Assembly: GCA_003343995.1 (NCBI GenBank) | Contig: QAKE01000037.1 | Coordinates: 1-18,440 of the forward strand | DNA from: Bacillota bacterium | GTDB taxonomy: Bacteria; Bacillota; Clostridia; Christensenellales; Borkfalkiaceae | Direction: 5' to 3' | Length of the DNA stretch: 18,440 nucleotides | Shown: positions 1 through 6,714 of the stretch, one piece after another | How the letters are laid out: every line of letters begins with the position of its first letter | How positions within the stretch are numbered: the first letter of the stretch is position 1 | The notes under the pieces: generated by a model | Databases searched by the model: none | What the model was told of the DNA's origin: nothing | The model's input: only the letters and a program-made list of their open reading frames with translations | Position numbers and translations under genes: made by a program

Positions 1-478
1 TATATAAAATATTATCTATTAGTTTAAGCATACGTTTATTTCCTTTCATCAATGTATCATTTTTAAGAATTACCCCATTCAAACTAATACATACAGGTAC
101 TTTTTTCCTATTTTCCTTAAATACAATAAGGGAAGATATACGTAAATCATAGTCAAGTTCCTTCTTCAAAATCTTTAGTTTATTAACTGCCTTTACATAT
201 TCTCTAATTATTTTTCTATCCTTTATCACAGAATCCTTAGTAACACAGGTGTCATACACAATATCGGCACAATCCCTGATAGCATTAGGTGTTTCAATCC
301 ATTTAGGCATATACCAGAATTTTATATAATCAATATCGTTAGCATCAATCAAATTCTTAGTAGTGGAACAGGAAGTTCCAACCAAAGGAAAAAGAGTACA
401 AAACACACCATATAGAAATAACCTATTCAGATATCCAACGTTTTCTATTATTTTCATATTCTTTCGTTTTAACTTCAT
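1..478 (-). CDS. Putative immunity lipoprotein, C-terminus beyond window
   Basis: The reading frame is open for 159 codons from an ATG at 478 to the left edge, so the gene is cut by the window. A TAA stop lies directly before the ATG; Met8 is an alternative start. The N-terminus is basic (MKLKRKNMK) and is followed by a hydrophobic stretch ending LFPLVGTSC near residue 35, which resembles a loose lipoprotein signal with a lipidated Cys. The mature part is rich in Lys, Ile and Asp and contains WYMPKWIETP; I recognise no domain. It sits immediately downstream of a decayed RHS C-terminal toxin remnant, the same position held by the lipoprotein partners of the neighbouring cassettes. I therefore infer it is the immunity protein of a dead toxin cassette. 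It may alternatively be an unrelated lipoprotein. Confidence 0.6.
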   Translation of the reverse strand, partial: MKLKRKNMKIIENVGYLNRLFLYGVFCTLFPLVGTSCSTTKNLIDANDIDYIKFWYMPKWIETPNAIRDCADIVYDTCVTKDSVIKDRKIIREYVKAVNKLKILKKELDYDLRISSLIVFKENRKKVPVCISLNGVILKNDTLMKGNKRMLKLIDNILY

Positions 479-499
479 TTATTTTATTTGATGTAACTC

Positions 500-712
500 C
501 TTCAGTAATTACGGGTTCCAATATATTGTACCGCCTGCCGCATATTCACTATAACAATCCCTATCGGTTGATTCCATTACATTTATTGTCAAACCTGTAT
601 TCTCAACTGCTACGACTATAGAAGAGCCACTTCCATTGCCCGCTTTGCATCATTAAATCCTTTAAGAAAAGGAATCCTTTTCACTGACTTTTCTTAATTG
701 AATCTATCTTTT
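500..712 (-). pseudogene. Decayed RHS C-terminal toxin remnant (M91-like N-half?)
   Basis: No intact ORF covers this stretch, but the minus strand reads as a broken protein. One frame gives KKDRFN, a TAA stop, then EKSVKRIPFLKGFNDAK. Near 644-646 the coding sense moves to the next frame, giving AGNGSGSSIVVAVENTG and then AAGGTIYWNP, ending at a TAA at 509-511. The order of segments resembles the region before the HELxH motif in the M91-like toxin at 6112-6714, where an equivalent block reads GTTVRYDPYT. The zinc-binding half is absent. A third frame reading EPVITEGVTSNKINEVK stays open to a stop at 423-425, overlapping the lipoprotein start, and may be the original C-terminus after another frameshift. 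Interpretation as an M91 relative is inference from pattern only. Confidence 0.5.
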
Positions 713-972
713 TTGATAGAGCAAATTGCTAATAAACCTTTCCGTTTTATCGCAAATGTGAATGGATGTTATCTTTCGACCAGCTATGATTTATAATCCG
801 ATGAAAACAAAAACTTCAAGTAGATATAAAGTGAATTACAAATCCTAATACGCAAAATCGGCAGATTATAAATCCGCCGAGACGGAGGAAAACCTTAAAG
901 GATTTAACAACCCAAATTCTTTCGACTACTTATGATATAACATCAACCAAACAGATAGATAAAGATTATCTA
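713..972. other. Intergenic decay zone, no gene seen
   Basis: AT-rich stretch between the end of the 337-aa lipoprotein gene and the toxin remnant. It holds one REP-like palindrome (859-879) and a partial similar motif around 790-805 (GATTTATAATC). I see no RHS-core coding sequence on either strand, so the RHS stub expected before this cassette's toxin seems to have been lost. Confidence 0.4.
859..879. repeat. REP-like imperfect palindrome, copy 1
   Basis: A 21-nt element with 9-nt arms CGGCAGATT and AATCCGCCG around a 3-nt centre (ATA); the arms pair with one G/T mismatch. It has the same 9-3-9 design and the same GGATT/AATCC core as the perfect palindrome at 2786-2806. Such elements recur in Bacteroidetes genomes and resemble REP sequences mobilised by RAYT transposases; no RAYT gene is in this window. 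Confidence 0.5.
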
Positions 973-1986
973 TTATTCACTTATTCTCCAAAATCTTTGC
1001 CCCCGTTCTTCTTTATCAAAGATTCCTTCATTCCAAAATTCCTTCAAAGTTTCACCTGAATCGTCTCTTAAATAACTAAAAGGAAGATCACCATGCAATA
1101 AGCGAATCTTTTTTGCTTCAACACTTATTTTCAAAAGACTAAAAGTGGAATCACCTAATAATTTATACAAAGACATCCATGTGTTTTTACACGGCAGATT
1201 TTGAAAAAAAGAACTGTTTTCTTTACTTTCATAACGCAAAGTCAAAGAATGGTTTGCAGGAATTTCAATCGGCAGCGAATCTTTCAAGGATAGCACAAGA
1301 GTATCGGAACCATTTGCAACGACAAAATCCCGCCCAAGGGGATCTGAAGATAAGACAACTATGGTATCTGTTTTATTCGCCACATAGATCTCTCCATCTA
1401 ATTTCTTTATATGAAATCCCAGACTATCTAACTCCAAACAGGCTGGATCAGACAGGACTATATCATGAGTAAACAGCCACATATAAAAATCACGCCTTTC
1501 TGGTTGCCCGCCTGAAAAATAGGGCCATAATTCAGAGTAATCAAAGAGATTATCTATATCCGGTGATCTCTTCACCATAGCTCCCGCATTCTCATTTTTC
1601 GAAATCCCCAGAAACCAAATATCATTGCTGCGAAGCCCCAAATATGCATCATAAACATTAGTAATACAGTATATTTGTTCTACGGATAATTCCGGCTCGT
1701 CTAATTCCGTAAAGCAGAAAAACTTTTCGCCCACTTTTACTATTCGAGATGGATATTCCGGAGCATCTGAAATCGGAGTATCTGTACCAAAAATAGAATA
1801 TATACTGCTGAACTCACTTGTTTTCAATTCATATAATTGGACATAATCATCAGTTATATAACCGCTGTCTACAAGAGACTGCGCATACCCTATGGCTCTC
1901 TGATACATATCTACATCATTCGGCTTGCGTATGCACCCTGAGAGTAGCCATAAGAGGCTAAATACTACGATTCCTTTTTTATCCAT
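973..1986 (-). CDS. Immunity-like lipoprotein, partner of JAB toxin B
   Basis: 337-aa protein with a lipoprotein signal: MDKKGIVVFSLLWLLSGC, lipobox LSGC, predicted lipidated Cys18. It starts 11 nt after the JAB-toxin fragment at 1998-2828, so the two are probably translationally linked. It is homologous to the 333-aa lipoprotein at 3051-4052. Shared blocks in the same order are DIWFLGISKNE/EIWYIGVSKNG, LDGEIYVAN/IDGEIYYTN, GRDFVVANGSDTL/RKDFFAVLNGKDTL and LYKLLGDSTF/LYDLLRDSTF. Because both lipoproteins follow homologous JAB-like toxins, I infer they are cognate immunity proteins that act in the periplasm or at a membrane surface. No known family is recognised. Divergence between the copies suggests different specificity. 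Confidence 0.75.
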   Translation of the reverse strand: MDKKGIVVFSLLWLLSGCIRKPNDVDMYQRAIGYAQSLVDSGYITDDYVQLYELKTSEFSSIYSIFGTDTPISDAPEYPSRIVKVGEKFFCFTELDEPELSVEQIYCITNVYDAYLGLRSNDIWFLGISKNENAGAMVKRSPDIDNLFDYSELWPYFSGGQPERRDFYMWLFTHDIVLSDPACLELDSLGFHIKKLDGEIYVANKTDTIVVLSSDPLGRDFVVANGSDTLVLSLKDSLPIEIPANHSLTLRYESKENSSFFQNLPCKNTWMSLYKLLGDSTFSLLKISVEAKKIRLLHGDLPFSYLRDDSGETLKEFWNEGIFDKEERGQRFWRISE

Positions 1987-1997
1987 ATCAATAATAT

Positions 1998-2828
1998 TTA
2001 TTTTAATCCCATCTGTCTCAGAATATCATCCGCAGTATTAGCAGACATTCCCTTTATCTGAGATCGAGTACTATTATATTCATACAAGGTTTGATTTGCC
2101 TTAAAATACACAGCATTTCGTGCCGGGCTTGATTTGGCATTTCTCATGTCATCCGAAGAGCCTCCCTTGGTTCCCAAAGGATTGGGATGAGAATGGATAT
2201 TAACGACCTGATTTCCTTCTACTGCCAATCCATCCATAGCTTCATCCGCATTCTGAACATGATCCTCACTCTGTTTGGTGGCTACTACCGCTGTTTTTGC
2301 TCCATTATCATCATATACATCCAACCTCCATTCAGCTTTGCTATTATCGGCTGCAAATTTAAATACTTCTGCAGCATCTTGCAGATTTTGAGTACTGCCG
2401 GCAGTTTTATAGCCCGCATGTTTTGTCTGCATTTTTACCATGCCAGAAAGAAGTTTCGTATCACTAACTTTAATAGACTTGTTACCACGTTTTATTTTTC
2501 TCGTTCTCGAGCTATTATATAACCTGTCAAACTCGCTTTTTCCTCTTTGCGATTCAATGGTCATGTTGTGTAAACGTCCTCTAGGTTCTATTACATAATC
2601 ATCGTTACCATCCGGATCAATCCTATTAATCGGATTATTTTTACAATACGTATAAGGACTCACCCCACAATACTTTTCCGCCAACGGATCCATCACATGC
2701 CATCTCCCCAGTGCCGGGTCATACATTCTCGCCCCATAATCATACCAGTTCAATCCCTTCTTTGTATCAAGCTCCTTGTCCGTCCCAGCGGATTTGTAAT
2801 CCGCTGATTTTAGAATGCTAATATACAA
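1998..2828 (-). CDS. Orphan RHS core stub fused to JAB/JAMM-like toxin B
   Basis: 276 residues. Residues about 17-75 are the end of an RHS core (KELDTKKGLNWYDYGARMYD, then DPLAEKYCGVSPYTYCKNNP, then DPDGND). The rest is a toxin domain with a JAMM metallopeptidase signature: E166 (EWRLDVY), H212-S-H214 (NIHSHP), S224 and D227 (SSDD). It matches the domain of the neighbouring copy at 4058-5380 and fits JAB-like toxin 1 of polymorphic toxins. The frame's first possible start is a TTG at 2828, and the first 15 or so residues (ILKSADYKSAG) are a translated REP-like palindrome, not RHS sequence. There is no signal peptide and no real RHS N-terminus. It is therefore probably a silent donor cassette, expressed only after recombination into a full RHS gene. 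Confidence 0.8.
   Translation of the reverse strand: MYISILKSADYKSAGTDKELDTKKGLNWYDYGARMYDPALGRWHVMDPLAEKYCGVSPYTYCKNNPINRIDPDGNDDYVIEPRGRLHNMTIESQRGKSEFDRLYNSSRTRKIKRGNKSIKVSDTKLLSGMVKMQTKHAGYKTAGSTQNLQDAAEVFKFAADNSKAEWRLDVYDDNGAKTAVVATKQSEDHVQNADEAMDGLAVEGNQVVNIHSHPNPLGTKGGSSDDMRNAKSSPARNAVYFKANQTLYEYNSTRSQIKGMSANTADDILRQMGLK
2786..2806. repeat. REP-like perfect palindrome, copy 2
   Basis: A 21-nt perfect palindrome: 9-nt arms CAGCGGATT and AATCCGCTG around a 3-nt centre (TGT on the plus strand). It lies at the exact point where RHS-core homology of toxin cassette B stops, and on the minus strand it is translated as SADYKSAG. A similar degenerate element starts exactly 100 nt further right at 2886. 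Confidence 0.65.
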
Positions 2829-2885
2829 GAAATAAAGCGTATTCGACGTAATAGCTGAGATTAAAAATCCTTCTATACTAAAGAA

Positions 2886-2906
2886 CAGCGGATAACATAT
2901 CTGCTA
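2886..2906. repeat. REP-like degenerate palindrome, copy 3
   Basis: A 21-nt element with arms CAGCGGATA and TATCTGCTA and a 3-nt centre; two arm positions no longer pair. Together with copy 2 it forms a pair about 80 nt apart, the spacing of a REPIN-like doublet. Confidence 0.45.
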
Positions 2907-2968
2907 GGACTGGGAATAGATAAGGAAGCTCCCGGATGACCTTAACGCTGTAAAAACAGAAGACCACA

Positions 2969-3010
2969 ATCCCTGCCTCTACTCATATTTCAGAGTAAAA
3001 GACAGGGGAT
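2969..3010 (-). terminator. Hairpin downstream of 333-aa lipoprotein gene
   Basis: Read on the minus strand, ATCCCCTG...TTTACTC pairs with GAGTA...CAGGGAT around a short AT-rich loop, 41 nt after the stop codon at 3051. A T5 run follows about 15 nt further on. The stem has internal mismatches. A hairpin with the same ATCCCTG foot follows the other lipoprotein gene at 5536-5578. Probably a transcript end; no strong U tract abuts the stem. Confidence 0.5.
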
Positions 3011-3050
3011 ATCATACCAACAAAACCATTATTGAATCCTATAAATGAAA

Positions 3051-4052
3051 TCAATTTGCATCCCATTCATTATAGCTACCGTCTAAATCTTTCAGACTCT
3101 GTTTTGTTCCTCTTCTATAAAACTCATCTACATATTTATAAGAATTATTATTTATACTAAAATACCAATGAAAGTCGCTATACGGAACAGAATACCTGAC
3201 ATACGTGCCTTTTTCATTACAAAAATAAAAAGTAGAGTCACGAAGCAAATCATATAATCTACCCAAAGGATTTTTTGCCAGTGATCTAAAGAAAGCAGCA
3301 TTATTCGCACTCTCAAAGAAAAGATGCTGTGTTATCGTATCTACAACATTTAGCTTAAGTGTATCTTTTCCATTCAATACTGCAAAAAAGTCCTTACGTA
3401 TACTATCTTTGTTTTCTTTAAAATACTCATCTAAAACATTAGTATAGTATATTTCTCCATCAATGCGTTGGATATGATTAAACAATGCTCCTTTGGGTAT
3501 GTATGAACTATCCACAACTAAAAGATATGAAGCCAATATAAAGCGTGGTAAATGGGTCGAATCATAATCTTCGAATGTATATTCCAAGAGCTGAGGAAAA
3601 GAATAATAACGATAGGTGAGATAAGATCTATATGTAGAAACCAAGGTGTGTTTCTTCCCATTTTTAGACACCCCTATATACCATATTTCATCATACACAG
3701 GACCGGTTGTTGTATCATTCGGATAATCCGTTATCTCAATCAATTTTTCTTTAGGCATATCAATTGACTCCATAGGATTCATTAAGCAGATATACCTATC
3801 CTTGTACTTTATCACTTTTTCCGGTCTTTCCAAACTCCATTCTACAAATGGAGAGTTAGCCGGTGTTATCTTATAGATAGAACCGATGTCGTTCGATGGT
3901 TCCTCATACATGATAATATACTTTGCAGGAAAAGAATCTTGATCAATCAACCGCTTAACTTCCCGTAAAGCAGTAGAGCGAGCAGGAGATTCTTTGCCGG
4001 GTTGACAACTCGGCAAAGAAATAAGTAATAATATTAATAATACCTTTCGCAT
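3051..4052 (-). CDS. Immunity-like lipoprotein, partner of JAB toxin A
   Basis: 333-aa protein with a type II signal MRKVLLILLLISLPSC; lipobox LPSC, predicted lipidated Cys16. Its ATG is 5 nt after the stop of the JAB-toxin ORF at 4058, so coupled translation is likely. It is a divergent homologue of the 337-aa lipoprotein at 973-1986, sharing the IWYIGVSKNG, IDGEIYYTN, NGKDTL and LRDSTF blocks in order. The mature protein is hydrophilic with many Tyr and Asp and has no transmembrane segment after the signal. The most economical role is binding and neutralising the adjacent JAB-like peptidase outside the cytoplasm. I recognise no Pfam immunity family. A transcript-ending hairpin follows. Confidence 0.75.
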   Translation of the reverse strand: MRKVLLILLLISLPSCQPGKESPARSTALREVKRLIDQDSFPAKYIIMYEEPSNDIGSIYKITPANSPFVEWSLERPEKVIKYKDRYICLMNPMESIDMPKEKLIEITDYPNDTTTGPVYDEIWYIGVSKNGKKHTLVSTYRSYLTYRYYSFPQLLEYTFEDYDSTHLPRFILASYLLVVDSSYIPKGALFNHIQRIDGEIYYTNVLDEYFKENKDSIRKDFFAVLNGKDTLKLNVVDTITQHLFFESANNAAFFRSLAKNPLGRLYDLLRDSTFYFCNEKGTYVRYSVPYSDFHWYFSINNNSYKYVDEFYRRGTKQSLKDLDGSYNEWDAN

Positions 4053-4057
4053 ACAAA

Positions 4058-5380
4058 CTATTTTTTAAGTCTATCTTGTATATACTTCTGCAAATCTTCG
4101 ACCGTATTTATATGAATAGTTGTTATATTGCTTTTCTTAGAATTATAATCATGCAACGTTCGGTTCCTCTTTAAATAAACTGCATTATTTCTGCTATTAA
4201 TATATTTCATATCAGAAGCAGAAGCTCCCTGACTTTCATCACCAGGATGAGAATGAATATCTATTTTTTTGTGACCATTCACAGCCGTCCTTTTTTTTGC
4301 ATTATTTCCTCTTTCCACAGAGCCTTCTTTATGATCTGTAATAATAATAGCTGTTGGCCCATCATTTTCATTCTCATATACGTCCAATTTCCATTCAACA
4401 ATACTATTATCCGCTGCAAACTTAAAGAGATTTGCAGCATCATGAATGTTACTGGTTTGTCCATAAGTAGAATATCCATCCAGAGGCTTTTGACTTTCAA
4501 CCATACCAGGCATTAATTCATTATCCATTATAGTTATCGTTTTTCCGCTTACCTGCTTCGGTTTATGTTCTCCATCAAAATAATAAACTCGATCTCCCTT
4601 ATCTTCATATTTTGTATTTTTCCAAAAAAACACATAACCATTCTTATTCACTACATAATCATCTTTCCCATCAATATCGATCCTGAGAATTGGATTATTT
4701 TTACAATACGTATATGGACTCACTCCACAATACTTCTCCGCCAGCGGATCCACCACATGCCATCTCCCCAGTGCCGGGTCATACATTCTCGCCCCATAAT
4801 CATACCAGTTCAAACCTTTCTTTGTATCCAGTTCCTTACCGTTATACTTATAAGGCTGTACACTACCCGTACTTGCAAACACACCACCAAATGGATAGTA
4901 ATGGTTTGTTTCCTTCACATTTCCATCTTTATCTACAACTACCCGATTGTTCCCCTGATGATCCTGCAAATAATAGTGATACTTCTTATCACTCAAAGAG
5001 ATATATCCTTCTCCTGTCAACAGCAGTTTGGCAGTATTGTTTTCATAGATCACATTACCACAGTAATCAGTAGTGGTGGTGACACTTCCTATCTTATGAA
5101 CCGTACGAAGTTTTGTACCATCCGCACTGTAAATATAAGTAATAGTACTGCCGTCACTGAATGTTACTGCATTGGGCAAATTTAAACAATTATACGTAAT
5201 TCCTGTTATTCCCTTGTTTAAATCTTTAGTTAAATTACCGTTGGCATCGTAAGTATACTCGTTCGCCTGCTTCACGGCATCCTTAAAGTCCGTTTCATCA
5301 TTACCTGCACCGATGGACACCAGGTCGTCCACACGGATCATCTGGTTGCCATTCAGCGTGTAGGTTAAGGCATCGCACAT
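4058..5380 (-). CDS. Orphan RHS core fragment with JAB/JAMM-like toxin A
   Basis: 440 residues from the ATG at 5380. Residues 1-235 are the last part of an RHS/YD core, nearly identical to the intact 1031-aa protein (MCDALTYTLNGNQ to YKYNGKELDTKKGLNWYDYG) and closing with SPYTYCKNNP and DIDGKDD. The C-terminal 200 residues are a JAB-like metallopeptidase toxin: E329 (VEWKLDVY), H376-S-H378 (DIHSHPG), S387 and D390 (SASD), the full JAMM ligand and catalytic set. It is homologous to the toxin at 1998-2828. There is no signal peptide. The frame extends upstream only to a TGA at 5441-5443 and carries a deletion junction near 5403. I infer a displaced, probably silent RHS tip that retains an intact toxin. 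Confidence 0.85.
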   Translation of the reverse strand: MCDALTYTLNGNQMIRVDDLVSIGAGNDETDFKDAVKQANEYTYDANGNLTKDLNKGITGITYNCLNLPNAVTFSDGSTITYIYSADGTKLRTVHKIGSVTTTTDYCGNVIYENNTAKLLLTGEGYISLSDKKYHYYLQDHQGNNRVVVDKDGNVKETNHYYPFGGVFASTGSVQPYKYNGKELDTKKGLNWYDYGARMYDPALGRWHVVDPLAEKYCGVSPYTYCKNNPILRIDIDGKDDYVVNKNGYVFFWKNTKYEDKGDRVYYFDGEHKPKQVSGKTITIMDNELMPGMVESQKPLDGYSTYGQTSNIHDAANLFKFAADNSIVEWKLDVYENENDGPTAIIITDHKEGSVERGNNAKKRTAVNGHKKIDIHSHPGDESQGASASDMKYINSRNNAVYLKRNRTLHDYNSKKSNITTIHINTVEDLQKYIQDRLKK

Positions 5381-5440
5381 ACCGTAAGAAGAAGAACCGC
5401 TACAACTTAATATATAATAATAGCTATCATAATGGAGGAA
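5381..5440 (-). pseudogene. RHS core remnant with deletion junction
   Basis: Upstream of the ATG at 5380 the same frame reads HYDSYYYILSCSGSSSYG back to a TGA at 5441-5443. GSSSYG matches the intact RHS gene at about 8630, but HYDSYYYILS matches its YYDGYYILSQSG at about 9370. Roughly 720 bp of RHS core are therefore missing at the junction near 5403, and the rest of the RHS N-terminus is gone. No start codon with an RHS signal peptide is present. Confidence 0.65.
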
Positions 5441-5535
5441 TCATAGCCAATAAAAAACAAATAAGAATTTAATAGTCATATCCTAATCGTTTTGACATTA
5501 GAGTAAGCTTTTAAGTCAAAAAATCACTAAGAAAT

Positions 5536-5578
5536 AGCCCCTGACCAGACTAATTATTTATAGTAAAGGTCAGGGATA
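5536..5578 (-). terminator. Hairpin downstream of 167-aa lipoprotein gene
   Basis: CCCTGACC (5539-5546) pairs perfectly with GGTCAGGG (5568-5575), with a further ACTA/TAGT pairing inside, 68 nt after the stop at 5646. A T6 run occurs about 20 nt after the stem on the minus strand. The ATATCCCTG foot is shared with the hairpin at 2969-3010. Likely end of the M91 cassette transcript. Confidence 0.5.
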
Positions 5579-5645
5579 TGTAAGATTTGCAGATTAAAAA
5601 TTCTAAGACTTGATACAATCGAATAGAATATCCAATCGAACGAGA

Positions 5646-6149
5646 TCAGTTGTCAATATATAAATATCCTGATTCACAAGCAATATTTACAAGAATTTTA
5701 TTTCGATATAAAATATCAATTAGGTATTTTTCTTCATCATATGATAATTCAAAGGCAATAAAACCATTATCATCAAAAAAGTGAGAAAGTAGAGTATCAA
5801 CATTTCCTTTAAAGATCGAATCTATTAGAGGTTGAGGTGTTACTATATCTTTTCTTAATTCATAAAAAGTTGCACTATCAATGTTTAAAACGCCTGAATC
5901 TTTTAAAGTTCGTAAAAATTCATCTGGATATTTCATTTTTAAGACAATGTCATTTGATCTTAATACCATACGATAAATAGAATCTTGGTATTTTACACTT
6001 AGAGCTTTATAAGGCTCATTACCATTTTCTTTTGCATGTTGTTCTTTGGATTTCCTATTTATATACATACATGCAGTAAGAATAAAGGCAATTCCAGTAA
6101 TTAGAATAATTTTACTCCAATAGTATTTTAGGCACTTCTCTTCTTCCAT
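5646..6149 (-). CDS. Immunity-like lipoprotein, partner of M91-like toxin
   Basis: 167 residues. A short charged N-terminus (MEEEKCLKYYWSK) precedes a hydrophobic segment IILITGIAFILTAC; LTAC is a lipobox, with Cys27 the predicted lipidation site. The ATG at 6149 lies inside the toxin ORF, so the genes overlap by 38 nt in different frames; this is the only Met before the signal sequence. Such overlap implies coupled translation with the metallopeptidase toxin at 6112-6714. The mature part (about 140 aa) is mixed alpha/beta-looking and acidic, with no family I recognise. Position, size and lipidation support an immunity role in the periplasm. Confidence 0.7.
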   Translation of the reverse strand: MEEEKCLKYYWSKIILITGIAFILTACMYINRKSKEQHAKENGNEPYKALSVKYQDSIYRMVLRSNDIVLKMKYPDEFLRTLKDSGVLNIDSATFYELRKDIVTPQPLIDSIFKGNVDTLLSHFFDDNGFIAFELSYDEEKYLIDILYRNKILVNIACESGYLYIDN

Positions 6150-6714
6150 ATTTGGTTCTTTTAGGATCTCCTGTTTTCATTCTTATTTTATTTTCTGTAT
6201 TGATTGCACGTACTTCAATCAACAAGACACCATTCTCTGTTATTTCCCTAGTCATTGTTCCTTGATCTGCATCATAAGAATGTTGCAACTCATGACTTAG
6301 TCCTACCCTCGGAGTTCTTTTCTCTCCGCTAGGTTCTATTTGAGTATAGGGATCGTATCTAACAGTAGTGCCTTGTGAAATTCCCTTGGCAGCTTTCTCT
6401 TTATCAACTTCTGTTAAGTTACCTTTTCTTCTATCCTCCACCATTGTAATTTGATGAATATTTTCACTGTCCTCTAATTTTAAAATTATTTGAGCAACAG
6501 TTTTATCATCTTTCTTCAATTGTGCTAAATCAGCTTTTACAGTTTTTTGGAACTTTGTATCGTAACCGAATCTTGATTTTATATGATCAATTAATCCATT
6601 GGGATTGGGGCTAATGACTATACTATCTCCATTCACATCAATATTACCAACTGGATTATTTCCTCCATACTGATATGGTGACATCGAATAATATTTCTCT
6701 GCAAATCTATCCAT
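6112..6714 (-). CDS. Orphan RHS-tip toxin, M91/NleD-like metallopeptidase
   Basis: 200 residues from an internal Met. Residues 1-30 are the last RHS-core segment (MDRFAEKYYSMSPYQYGGNNP, then DVNGDS). The remainder is a zinc metallopeptidase-like domain: GLSHELQHSYDADQG carries H141-E142-x-x-H145, and downstream come EVRAINTENKIR and RTKYGRRE, the arrangement seen in peptidase M91 effector domains (NleD and related RHS tips). The catalytic Glu and both His are present, so the domain itself looks intact. The frame continues upstream into an RHS stub interrupted by stops at 6805-6807 and 6859-6861, so this is not an expressed full-length RHS protein in its present place. It may be translated from Met at 6714 or serve only as a recombination donor. 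Its lipoprotein neighbour overlaps it by 38 nt. Confidence 0.75.
   Translation of the reverse strand: MDRFAEKYYSMSPYQYGGNNPVGNIDVNGDSIVISPNPNGLIDHIKSRFGYDTKFQKTVKADLAQLKKDDKTVAQIILKLEDSENIHQITMVEDRRKGNLTEVDKEKAAKGISQGTTVRYDPYTQIEPSGEKRTPRVGLSHELQHSYDADQGTMTREITENGVLLIEVRAINTENKIRMKTGDPKRTKYGRREVPKILLE

Noticed and set aside
4279..4500. 73-aa minus-strand ORF in another frame of the JAB-A toxin
   Set aside because: It is fully inside the toxin domain; the overlapping frame carries the JAMM motif.
4565..5185. 206-aa plus-strand ORF
   Set aside because: Antisense of the RHS core of the orphan JAB-A fragment, which has clear homology to the intact RHS protein on the minus strand; the plus translation has no recognisable domain.
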